From assembly GCA_902494465.1 (NCBI GenBank), contig CABUTH010000032.1, positions 1 to 15,511 of the forward strand: a stretch of 15,511 nt of DNA. The letters are read 5' to 3'. The stretch's first letter is position 1; each line of letters starts with the position of its first letter. The notes under the pieces are model-generated. The model was given only the letters and a program-made list of their open reading frames with translations. It did not search any database and was not told the origin of the DNA. The translations under genes and the position numbers were made by a program. Shown piece after piece: positions 1-11,624 of this stretch. The stretch comes from an uncultured Collinsella sp. GTDB taxonomy: Bacteria; Actinomycetota; Coriobacteriia; Coriobacteriales; Coriobacteriaceae.

Positions 1-2651
<2,651 letters not shown>

Positions 2652-2657
2652 AGTCAA

Positions 2658-6149
<3,492 letters not shown>

Positions 6150-6158
6150 CAGGTTTTT

Positions 6159-6165
6159 CCTCCTT
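6159..6165 (-). promoter_or_regulatory. rpoB ribosome binding site
   Basis: AAGGAGG on the minus strand, 9 nt before the GTG start of rpoB. This site decides the start, since the codon is not ATG. Confidence 0.85.
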
Positions 6166-6185
6166 CACGGAAATGCTCGGTGGAT

Positions 6186-6206
6186 TGGCGAGGCATAGCT
6201 TCGCCA
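6186..6206 (-). promoter_or_regulatory. small hairpin in rpoB 5' leader
   Basis: TGGCGA and TCGCCA pair around a 9-nt loop in the untranslated leader of rpoB, about 40 nt before the start codon and upstream of the ribosome site. No U-tract follows, so it is not a terminator. It could stabilise the mRNA; the role is inferred. Confidence 0.35.
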
Positions 6207-6222
6207 GTTATCGCAACCTAAT

Positions 6223-6250
6223 AGTTTATCAGGTACCGACCGTTGGGCAA
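6223..6250 (-). promoter_or_regulatory. candidate rpoB proximal promoter
   Basis: Minus-strand -35 TTGCCC (6245-6250), 16-nt spacer, -10 TAAACT (6223-6228); each hexamer matches the sigma70 consensus at 4 of 6 positions. Transcription would begin near 6215, giving a leader of about 65 nt. A-tracts upstream (around 6270-6295) could act as an UP element. A separate rpoBC promoter is expected because galU ends in a strong terminator just upstream. The call is by eye. Confidence 0.45.
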
Positions 6251-6327
6251 GAAAAGCCTTGACGTGATTGAGTTTTTGGAGTAGCAAAGTTTTTCGACAG
6301 AAAACATGCAGGTAGATGTATGTGCAT

Positions 6328-6341
6328 CGAACATATGTTCA
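6328..6341. promoter_or_regulatory. LexA (SOS) box-like palindrome
   Basis: CGAACATATGTTCA matches 13 of 14 positions of the perfect palindrome CGAACATATGTTCG, the known LexA recognition type of Bacillus and Actinobacteria (CGAAC-N4-GTTCG). It lies in an AT-rich patch between the galU terminator and the rpoB promoter. On the minus strand it sits just downstream of a weak promoter-like arrangement (TTGCCG at 6365-6370, TATATG ending just before the box). Which gene it controls, if any, is not clear; rpoB is the only downstream gene on that strand. Confidence 0.5.
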
Positions 6342-6380
6342 TATATTTTCTGTGAACAGAGGGCCGGCAATCGCAGCTCT

Positions 6381-6416
6381 TATAGAAAACGGGCGCGAAC
6401 CGAGGTCCGCGCCCGT
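6381..6416 (-). terminator. intrinsic terminator of galU
   Basis: On the minus strand, ACGGGCGCG (6408-6416) pairs perfectly with CGCGCCCGT (6389-6397) around a short internal segment, followed by TTTTCTATA. It begins about 20 nt after the galU stop codon. The 9-bp GC-rich stem plus U-tract is a textbook Rho-independent terminator, and it separates galU from rpoB. Confidence 0.9.
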
Positions 6417-6436
6417 AAATATCGTTGCCCGAAGGC

Positions 6437-7345
6437 CTACTTGCGCATCAAGCCGCCGCGCTCGTCGATGGCATCCCAGAAGGCGCCTGCAAAACGAGGA
6501 TCGCTTGCAGCCATGAGGGCGTTGGTGGCCATCCAGCCAGACGGGGTACCGGTGTCGTAGCCCGACAGCGGGTCGATGACGACGGCATACATGGCCTCGC
6601 GATCGAGCGAACGGGCCATGGCGGCGGTCAGCTGGATCTCGCCGCCCTTACCGGCCTGCTGGTCGGCAAGAAGGTCCATGACCAGCGGGCTCAGCAGGTA
6701 GCGGCCGACGATGTACAGGTTGGACGGAGCCGCCTCGGGAGCAGGCTTCTCCACCAGGCCGCCGATGCGCCACACGGCACCCGGCTCGCCATCGGCAACA
6801 TCCTCGGCGCCCTCGAGCGAGCCCACGCGCTCACCGGCGATAACGCCGTAGCGGCTAACCTCCTCGGGAGCACACGCGGCAACGGCGATAACCGAAGCGC
6901 CACCGTGCTCCTTGGAGACGGCAAGCATCTTGTCGCAGATATCACGGTTGGGCACAACGTAGTCGCCCAGAAGAACCAGGAAGTTCTCCCCTGCCACAGC
7001 GTCCGCGGCAGAGCGAATGGCGTGACCGAGACCCTTGGGCTCGTACTGATAGCGGAAGTCGACCGGCATACCGCCCGCATGGGCGACAGCGTCGGCGTAG
7101 GCGTCCTTACCGCGCTCGCGCAGCAGGTTCTCGAGCGAACGGTCGGGCTGGAAGTAGTTCAGCAGCTCGGGCTTGCCGGGCGAGGTGACGATAATGGCAT
7201 CGTCGACCTCCTCGGGGTCGAGCGCCTCCTCAACGACGTACTGGATGACCGGCTTGTCGAGCACCGGCAGCATTTCTTTGGGCGTGCACTTGGTGCCAGG
7301 CAGAAAACGCGTGCCAAGACCGGCGGCGGGGATGATTGCCTTCAT
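6437..7345 (-). CDS. galU: UTP--glucose-1-phosphate uridylyltransferase
   Basis: Makes UDP-glucose from UTP and glucose-1-phosphate in the cytoplasm, feeding cell-surface glycan and Leloir galactose pathways. The protein is 302 aa, the usual GalU length. The N-terminal nucleotide-binding signature AAGLGTRFLP is at residues 7-16, with TPKEMLP close behind. EPKGLGHA (102-109) and LGD (D128, the expected Mg ligand) follow, and YDTGTPSGW is near the C-terminus. Two small departures from the commonest form: Cys20 where many GalU have Ala (TKATPKE), and LGDY instead of LGDD; the metal-binding first Asp is kept. ATG at 7343-7345 is preferred; a TTG three codons upstream (7352-7354) is possible, but lies only 3 nt from the AAAGGA ribosome site. 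It stands between rplL and rpoB, with a terminator on each side and a structured leader. Confidence 0.93.
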   Translation of the reverse strand: MKAIIPAAGLGTRFLPGTKCTPKEMLPVLDKPVIQYVVEEALDPEEVDDAIIVTSPGKPELLNYFQPDRSLENLLRERGKDAYADAVAHAGGMPVDFRYQYEPKGLGHAIRSAADAVAGENFLVLLGDYVVPNRDICDKMLAVSKEHGGASVIAVAACAPEEVSRYGVIAGERVGSLEGAEDVADGEPGAVWRIGGLVEKPAPEAAPSNLYIVGRYLLSPLVMDLLADQQAGKGGEIQLTAAMARSLDREAMYAVVIDPLSGYDTGTPSGWMATNALMAASDPRFAGAFWDAIDERGGLMRK

Positions 7346-7367
7346 AGTATTCAAGGATCCTTTCGCA

Positions 7368-7405
7368 GGCGCAAATAGCGCCCGTGCATGCGGCTCACCG
7401 GCCGC
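7368..7405 (-). promoter_or_regulatory. tandem hairpins in galU leader
   Basis: Two adjacent 5-bp GC stems lie just upstream of the galU ribosome site: GGCGC/GCGCC (7368-7382, loop 5 nt) and GCGGC/GCCGC (7390-7405, loop 6 nt). Neither is followed by a U-tract. They could shape translation of galU; the function is inferred only. Confidence 0.35.
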
Positions 7406-7439
7406 AGACCAAATTGCGATATCGGGTTATCTTACCGCT

Positions 7440-7455
7440 GTTAATTAACGTTAAT
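7440..7455. promoter_or_regulatory. overlapping operator-like palindromes upstream of galU
   Basis: GTTAATTAAC (7440-7449) and ATTAACGTTAAT (7444-7455) are perfect palindromes that share six bases. The second has the central CG typical of LacI/GalR-family operators. They lie about 100 nt upstream of the galU start in an otherwise GC-rich region. A regulator gene is not visible in the window, so the identity of the binding protein is unknown. Confidence 0.4.
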
Positions 7456-7510
7456 GCAGGCAAGCGCCATTCTTCAGCAGGTCAACGCAAATTAATGCTC
7501 GAATGGTGCA

Positions 7511-7539
7511 ATTTTATCGCCCAGCGGTAGCGACCCCAA
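7511..7539 (-). promoter_or_regulatory. weak candidate galU promoter
   Basis: Minus-strand TTGGGG (7534-7539), 17-nt spacer, TAAAAT (7511-7516, 5 of 6 matches to the -10 consensus). It would give a leader of about 160 nt containing the palindromes and hairpins. The -35 is poor and other starts are possible. The remainder of 7355-7657 shows no credible gene. Confidence 0.3.
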
Positions 7540-7596
7540 AGCACCGCAAACGGCAGCAATTTGCATGCCGAGCCAGCAAAATAGAGGGGTCATAAC

Positions 7597-7630
7597 AAAA
7601 AAGACGGGGCTCGCAATGCGAACCCCGTCT
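7597..7630 (-). terminator. intrinsic terminator of rplJ-rplL
   Basis: A 13-bp stem (7602-7614 with 7618-7630, one G-U pair on the minus strand) encloses a 3-nt loop. On the minus strand it is followed by a run of T (7597-7601). It starts 27 nt after the rplL stop. This very strong terminator should block most read-through from rplL into galU and rpoB. Confidence 0.92.
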
Positions 7631-7657
7631 GCAAAGAAATCTGGCGAGAAAGCCTGA

Positions 7658-8035
7658 TTACTTGAGGGTGACAGCAGCGCCAGCAGCCTCGAGCTTCTCC
7701 TTGGCAGCCTCGGCGTCCTCCTTCTTGGCACCCTCGAGAACAGCCTTGGGAGCGCCCTCGACGACCTCCTTGGCCTCCTTCAGGCCAAGGTTGGTGAGCT
7801 CACGGACGGCCTTGATGACCTGGATCTTGTTGTCGCCGAAGCCCTCGAGCACGACGTCAAACTCGGTCTTCTCCTCGGCCTCAGCAGCGCCAGCAGCGGG
7901 AGCGGCGACAACGGCGGCAGGAGCAGCGGCGGAAACGCCGAAGGTGTCCTCGATAGCCTTAACGAGCTCGGAAGCCTCGAGAAGGGTCATTTCCTTAAGA
8001 GCATCGATGATCTCATCGGTGGTAAGCTTAGCCAT
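7658..8035 (-). CDS. rplL: 50S ribosomal protein L7/L12
   Basis: Acidic stalk protein of the large ribosomal subunit, present as several dimers on L10, where it recruits translation GTPases. It has 125 aa, the normal length. The N-terminal dimerisation domain ([20 protein letters not shown]) is followed by an alanine-rich flexible hinge (about residues 50-62). The C-terminal factor-binding domain begins at [13 protein letters not shown] and contains the conserved [20 protein letters not shown]. The start at 8033-8035 is chosen over an in-frame ATG 11 codons upstream, because GAAAGGA lies 7 nt before it and family members begin MAKLT. It follows rplJ across 102 nt of hairpin-rich spacer and ends at a strong terminator. 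Confidence 0.98.
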   Translation of the reverse strand: MAKLTTDEIIDALKEMTLLEASELVKAIEDTFGVSAAAPAAVVAAPAAGAAEAEEKTEFDVVLEGFGDNKIQVIKAVRELTNLGLKEAKEVVEGAPKAVLEGAKKEDAEAAKEKLEAAGAAVTLK

Positions 8036-8054
8036 TTCTAAGTCCTTTCGGTTT

Positions 8055-8122
8055 CCGTGCCTGTGCACGGAGATCAGTTAAAACACGGCGCGAATGCGCC
8101 AGGGGTGCGGCGTTGCCGCCGC
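8055..8122 (-). promoter_or_regulatory. three hairpins in the rplJ-rplL spacer
   Basis: Three short stems lie between the genes: CCGTGC/GCACGG (8055-8070, 4-nt loop), GGCGC/GCGCC (8087-8100, 4-nt loop) and GCGGCG/CGCCGC (8107-8122, 4-nt loop). None has a U-tract. In other bacteria, structure between rplJ and rplL helps set the higher output of L12 relative to L10; the same role here is inferred. Confidence 0.45.
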
Positions 8123-8137
8123 GGGTGAAAACAGCGA

Positions 8138-8659
8138 CTAGGCTGCCTTCTGCTCGGAGACCTGCTGGATCGAACGAGCGAGACCAGAGGAAACGCCGTT
8201 GACGCAGACAGCGATGTCGCGAGCGAAACCGGAGATGAGACCGGCGATCTGGCCGAGAAGCTGATCCTTGGTGGGCAGCTCGGCGATAGCCTTAACATCA
8301 TCAGCGGAAACGGCCTTGCCGTCGGAGATACCGCCCTTGATCTCAAGGACGCCCTTGGACTTAGCAGAGAAGTCCTTAAGGGCCTTAGCGGCCTCGACCG
8401 GCTCGGACTCGTAGAACACATAAGCGACGGGGCCGGCGAGGATCTCGTCGAGCTCGGGCTGCTCCTGGTTCTTGAGAGCGATCTTGACCAGGTTGTTCTT
8501 GTAGACCTTCATCTCGGCGCCGCACTCGCGAAGCTGATGACGCAGCTCCTGAGCCTGCTTAACCGTCAGACCGTTGTAGTTGACGACGAACAGACCGGCG
8601 TTCTCGGCGATACGGGACTCGATCTCTGCAACCTTGTCGATTTTGTACTGCTGGGGCAT
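8138..8659 (-). CDS. rplJ: 50S ribosomal protein L10
   Basis: L10 binds 23S rRNA and anchors the L7/L12 dimers of the ribosomal stalk; free L10(-L12) also binds its own leader RNA to limit synthesis. The protein has 173 aa, a normal length. The N-terminal RNA-binding domain carries the family pattern FVVNYNGLTVKQAQELR and the C-terminal helix provides the L12-binding arm. The ATG at 8657-8659 is preceded by a strong GAGGAGGTG ribosome site about 6 nt away. It is the first gene of an rplJ-rplL unit with its own promoter. The L11-L1 genes (rplK-rplA) that often lie upstream are absent here; an aminotransferase occupies that place. Confidence 0.98.
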   Translation of the reverse strand: MPQQYKIDKVAEIESRIAENAGLFVVNYNGLTVKQAQELRHQLRECGAEMKVYKNNLVKIALKNQEQPELDEILAGPVAYVFYESEPVEAAKALKDFSAKSKGVLEIKGGISDGKAVSADDVKAIAELPTKDQLLGQIAGLISGFARDIAVCVNGVSSGLARSIQQVSEQKAA

Positions 8660-8724
8660 GAATTACACCTCCTCGAATTCTTTCCGGGCACGGTCCGCCA
8701 CAAGGACGTGACGGGGGCATGTCC

Positions 8725-8761
8725 AAAAAGAAAGCCCCCGCGCTGCATGAGCGACGGGGGC
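8725..8761 (-). terminator. attenuator terminator in the rplJ leader
   Basis: On the minus strand, GCCCCCG pairs with CGGGGGC (8734-8761, about 11 bp with one bulged T and a 5-nt loop), followed by TTTCTTTTT (8725-8733). It sits between the L10-binding leader fold and the rplJ ribosome site, about 65 nt before the start codon. It would stop transcription before rplJ unless an alternative fold wins. This matches the established L10(L12)4 attenuation known for Bacillus subtilis rplJL; its use here is inferred. Confidence 0.82.
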
Positions 8762-8780
8762 GAGAAGACATATCTACTCG

Positions 8781-8855
8781 ACCACCTCGGCTGGCGGGAT
8801 ATCCCATTAAGCTCGCGGGCGATGCCCGTTTGCACCGGCTGTCTCTGGCAGCGGA
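8781..8855 (-). ncRNA. ribosomal protein L10 leader
   Basis: The transcribed leader of rplJ holds the conserved L10-binding pattern on the minus strand: CCAGAGACAGCCGG near the 5' side, a CGGGC-ATC-GCCCG hairpin, a GGGATATCCC element, and closing GCCAGCCGAGGTGG. These are the landmarks of the bacterial L10 leader family, in which excess L10-L12 binds and lowers expression. Location between a good promoter and an attenuator directly ahead of rplJ supports the call. Exact boundaries were set by eye; a covariance-model search would fix them. Confidence 0.8.
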
Positions 8856-8875
8856 TTCGTGCGTGAACCGAAAGT

Positions 8876-8904
8876 ATTATGGCGGGGACCCCGGCGTCGG
8901 TCAA
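8876..8904 (-). promoter_or_regulatory. rplJ promoter
   Basis: Minus-strand TTGACC (8899-8904), exactly 17-nt spacer, CATAAT (8876-8881). This is the best sigma70-type promoter in the window. Transcription would start near 8869, giving a leader of about 210 nt that contains the L10 fold and attenuator. The -35 hexamer lies inside the outer arm of the large palindrome at 8893-9116. Confidence 0.75.
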
Positions 8905-9116
8905 CGGAAAACCGGGCTGCACACAATTCCACCATCCGGCGCGCGCCGCCGAAGGCCAGTCGCAAGGTTTCCGCTCGGTCAGGTCCTGAGCTCGCTCGGA
9001 AAGCACATTAAGTGCTTTCCGGCTCGTGCGGAATCTACGGAAACCTTGCGCCTGGCCTTCGGCGGCGCGTGCCTGCGTCAACTATGGGGCAGCCCGGTTT
9101 TACGTTGGCTGACGCC
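8893..9116. repeat. 224-bp imperfect palindrome (MITE-like)
   Basis: Three pairs of arms are nested around about 9009. The outer arms, 8893-8920 and 9089-9116, match at 25 of 28 positions. The middle arms, 8943-8973 and 9038-9068, match at 30 of 31. The inner arms, GGAAAGCAC (8998-9006) and GTGCTTTCC (9012-9020), are perfect around ATTAA. Segments between arms are unpaired and of unequal length. No convincing gene lies inside and no U-tract follows, so it is not a simple terminator. It fills most of the gene-free 8660-9166 stretch outside the rplJ leader. It may be a miniature inverted-repeat element or an inverted duplication of the rplJ promoter region; which is unknown. Confidence 0.8.
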
Positions 9117-9166
9117 CCCACGCATAACCCTTATGTCGGTGGGCTGATGCGTTGCATCCCTGATGG

Positions 9167-10303
9167 CTACAAGGTTGAAACGAAGGTGGACAGGCGGTGG
9201 AGGCCTTCGTCTAGATCATGGTCGGAGACGCAGTAGCTTAGGCGGATGTGGCCTTCGGCGCCGAAACAGTCGCCCGGGACTAGAGCTACGTTGGCCTCTT
9301 TGATGGCTTTGATGCAGAAGTCTTCGCTGGTTAGACTGAACTTTTTGATGCTCGGGAACGTGTAGAAGGCTCCTGCGGGCTCTACTACGTCGAGGCCCAT
9401 GGCGTCTAAGGCTGCGAGCACGCGTTTGCGGCGGGCTCGGTAGACTTCGAGCATGGGGGTTGGGTCGACGGTGAGGGCTCGGGCTGCGGCGTCCATTTCG
9501 AAGGAGACGGCGCTCGATACCAGGTATTGGTGAGCCTTGGCGATCTCGGCGATGACGGGTGCCGCTGCTGCGAGCCAACCCAAGCGCCAACCGGTCATAG
9601 CCCATGGCTTGGAGAAGCTCTCGATGACTACCGTCTGCTCACGCAGCTCCGGGTGGCGCTGGGCAAAGCGCTCGTAGCCATCCACGTAGACGAGGCGGTT
9701 GTATACGTCGTCGCAGACTACGTAGATGCCCGACTGCTCCGCTACGCGCGCCACGGCGTCGAGCGATGCCGCGTTGAGAATGCAGCCCGTGGGGTTATTG
9801 GGCGAGCAGATAACGATGGCCTTGGTCGCCGGGGTCACACAGGCGCGAAGCGCATCCTCGTCAATCTGAAATTGCGCAGGCTCCGTATCCAAAAAGACCG
9901 CTTTGGCGTGATTGGCTACGACGATGCTCTCGTACAGGCCAAAGGCCGGCGTGGGGATAATAACCTCGTCGCCGGGGTTGAGCATAGCCATGAATGTTGC
10001 CGACAGGGCCTCGGTCGCGCCGTCGGTCAGGATGACCTCGTCGGCCGAAAACGTAAGGCCCGCGTCCCCCATGTAGGCAGACAGCGCCTCGCGCAGGGCG
10101 GGGCGACCGTTGTTGGGCGGATAGTGCGTGTCGCCGCGGCCCAGCGCGGCGGTCACCTCGGCGCTAATCACATCGGGCGTGGGAAAATCAGGCTCGCCAA
10201 GCGCAAGCGCGATGCACCCCGGATGCTGGGCGGCGAGCGCATTGATCCGACGGATGCCGGAGGGCTTGAGCGTGGCAAGCGAGGTATTCATGGGCAGACG
10301 CAT
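9167..10303 (-). CDS. class I/II PLP-dependent aminotransferase
   Basis: A 378-aa fold-type I aminotransferase of the aspartate/aromatic (AspC/PatA-like) group, cytoplasmic; it probably moves an amino group between an amino acid and a 2-oxo acid, with the exact substrate unknown. Signatures: SGIRRINALA and GEPDFPTPD near the N-terminus (substrate side); YPPNNGRPALREAL; SPNNPTG (168-173); CDDVYNRLVY with D198 and Y201 for the cofactor; ESFSKPWAMTGWRLGW with Lys232 as the Schiff-base lysine; and a C-terminal HIRLSY arginine for the substrate carboxylate. The ATG at 10301-10303 has GAAAGGA 6 nt upstream. An in-frame Met 4 codons on is less well placed. It is divergent from the gene at 10397 and its 3' end faces the large palindrome; no intrinsic terminator with a U-tract is seen after it. 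Confidence 0.93.
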   Translation of the reverse strand: MRLPMNTSLATLKPSGIRRINALAAQHPGCIALALGEPDFPTPDVISAEVTAALGRGDTHYPPNNGRPALREALSAYMGDAGLTFSADEVILTDGATEALSATFMAMLNPGDEVIIPTPAFGLYESIVVANHAKAVFLDTEPAQFQIDEDALRACVTPATKAIVICSPNNPTGCILNAASLDAVARVAEQSGIYVVCDDVYNRLVYVDGYERFAQRHPELREQTVVIESFSKPWAMTGWRLGWLAAAAPVIAEIAKAHQYLVSSAVSFEMDAAARALTVDPTPMLEVYRARRKRVLAALDAMGLDVVEPAGAFYTFPSIKKFSLTSEDFCIKAIKEANVALVPGDCFGAEGHIRLSYCVSDHDLDEGLHRLSTFVSTL

Positions 10304-10396
10304 GGCGTTCCTTTCGTAAGGGTTGCACTAGGATAGCGCGGCGAGACGCCGCCAGACGGTGTAACCTAAACGGAAACCAACCGGAAAGGAGGCGGC

Positions 10397-11056
10397 ATGG
10401 AGACGACCACACGCGACGATATACCAAAAACGCTGCATAACATCGCGTTTGTCAGTATTCCCGAGAGCGCCGATCTTGAGTTTTTGCTCTGGGACCTGCA
10501 GGATGCCATCGCCGCCTATGCCCAGCTTTCTGGCACCGCGCTCCCCCGCCCAGTCGACTTGAAGGCAAATGACACCGGTGCAGTCGATGGCATGGTGCTC
10601 GCTGTTGATGATGCATTTGACGATGAAGCGATGATCGCTGTCGAGCAGATACTCGATCGCCTTGGGAATACAGAGACACGCATCTATGTCGTCGTCCAGG
10701 CCGCGTCCAAAAACAACAAGCAGGCGGACGAAGTCCTCGACCGCCTGCACCGGGCATGCATTCTACGTGACCTGCCATGGTGCGACGGCATTGTCATCTG
10801 TGCCGGCAGCGGCATCGCAGCGCTTCGCCATTCCCCACGCATGGGCGTCTTGCGCCGACCATTTTCGGAAGCGATGGATAAGCTTGTAGGCGCTGTGCGC
10901 ATGGGCTGCTCCATCGAGCATGCGCAGCTGCTTGGCGGTGGCAATGCCGGTAGTGTCGATGCCGACGGCACGGTGCGCGTCAAGCCCACCGTGCCCGCGC
11001 CGATATGGCATGTCATCATGAAACGCCTCGGCACCCGCGCCCAATCAGATATCTAA
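10397..11056 (+). CDS. hypothetical protein (unknown function)
   Basis: The only well-supported plus-strand gene; 219 aa. The start is chosen from AAAGGAGG ending 4 nt before ATG. No family is recognised with confidence. It appears soluble, with no signal peptide or membrane segment. Alternating hydrophobic strands and helices (for example RIYVVVQAASKNNKQADEVLDRLHRAC, then DGIVICAGSGIAALRHSPRMG) suggest an alpha/beta fold. The pattern of a strand, a helix holding two Cys, a glycine-rich turn and a further helix faintly recalls the second half of flavodoxin-like NAD(P)H/FMN reductases, which is a weak inference. It is divergent from the aminotransferase across 93 bp and convergent with the DNA glycosylase, with a single base between stop codons. 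Coding is supported by the strong ribosome site and by how neatly it fills the space. Confidence 0.85.
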   Translation: METTTRDDIPKTLHNIAFVSIPESADLEFLLWDLQDAIAAYAQLSGTALPRPVDLKANDTGAVDGMVLAVDDAFDDEAMIAVEQILDRLGNTETRIYVVVQAASKNNKQADEVLDRLHRACILRDLPWCDGIVICAGSGIAALRHSPRMGVLRRPFSEAMDKLVGAVRMGCSIEHAQLLGGGNAGSVDADGTVRVKPTVPAPIWHVIMKRLGTRAQSDI

Positions 11057-11057
11057 A

Positions 11058-11621
11058 TTACAGGGCGGCCCAGTCAACGGCCTCGCGCCAGCGCTCGACT
11101 AGACGTTGCAGACGCCACGCCGCATTGGCGGGACTTGTCGAGGGCAGGACGATGGCGGGCAGCCCGGTGCGTTCTTGTAGATAGCGCCTGTAGAGCCGGC
11201 CAGCTGTACCTCCGTTGCATATCACCTGCCCAATGGGAGCTGCGCCGGTAATGCGCTCGATATGTGCCGGCACAACGTTGCGAATGCTCGCGTCACTCGA
11301 GCCCTTAATGTCGCAGCTCTCAATCACATCCCATAGGGCTACGCCGCCGTTAAGCAGCATAGATCGCTTGACGGCAATGGAGGCATCGAGCGCCGCGTGC
11401 TCACCGCTTGCCAAAGGATCGCCCTCGTTGGGCGGCACAGGCACACCGAGGCACGCGGCCATCACGCGCCAAAAGCGATTCTGCGGATTGCCATAGTAGA
11501 AGGCATTGGCGCGCGAAAGCACCGAGGGAAACGCCCCGAGCACCAAAACGCGCGAGTGCTGGTCGAACACGGGCTCAAACCCATGCTCAATATGTTGATA
11601 GCCCTCGTCGGACGCCGCCAT
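11058..11621 (-). CDS. DNA-deoxyinosine (hypoxanthine) glycosylase, UDG family 6-like
   Basis: Base-excision repair enzyme of the uracil-DNA glycosylase superfamily. The family-6 (HDG) members remove hypoxanthine, produced by adenine deamination, from DNA. The protein has 187 aa, usual for the family. Visible motifs: HGFEPVFDQHSRVLVLGAFPSVLS (13-36, the motif 1 region, lacking the Asp/Glu of classical UDG), YGNPQNRFW (43-51), LWDV (96-99), ICNGG (134-138) and LPSTSPANA (159-167, the DNA-intercalation motif). The ATG at 11619-11621 follows the GH13 stop by 3 nt, with GAGGG overlapping that gene's end, so the two are in one operon. Substrate preference (hypoxanthine, uracil or both) cannot be read from sequence alone. 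Confidence 0.88.
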   Translation of the reverse strand: MAASDEGYQHIEHGFEPVFDQHSRVLVLGAFPSVLSRANAFYYGNPQNRFWRVMAACLGVPVPPNEGDPLASGEHAALDASIAVKRSMLLNGGVALWDVIESCDIKGSSDASIRNVVPAHIERITGAAPIGQVICNGGTAGRLYRRYLQERTGLPAIVLPSTSPANAAWRLQRLVERWREAVDWAAL

Positions 11622-11624
11622 GAT

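Noticed and set aside
6306..6560. Short plus-strand open frame through the LexA-like box and the galU 3' end
   Set aside because: No ribosome site before its ATG, composition shifts along its length, and most of it is antisense to galU.
8566..9081. Minus-strand open frame of 171 codons through the palindrome, the rplJ leader and the rplJ start
   Set aside because: It crosses a clear promoter, leader RNA and terminator, overlaps rplJ in another frame and has no ribosome site or family features.
9131..9150. GATGC/GCATC hairpin as terminator of the aminotransferase
   Set aside because: The stem is only 5 bp and no U-tract follows on the minus strand.
8719..9236. Plus-strand open frames over the rplJ leader and large palindrome
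   Set aside because: Antisense to structured RNA and made of palindrome sequence; no ribosome site and no protein-like pattern.
9527..10336. 269-codon plus-strand frame opposite the aminotransferase
   Set aside because: Shadow of a well-supported gene with all PLP motifs; no own start signal.
10304..10396. Promoters for the divergent aminotransferase and unknown gene
   Set aside because: A minus-strand TATCCT and a GCGGCG/CGCCGC inverted repeat are present, but no acceptable -35/-10 pair was found on either strand.
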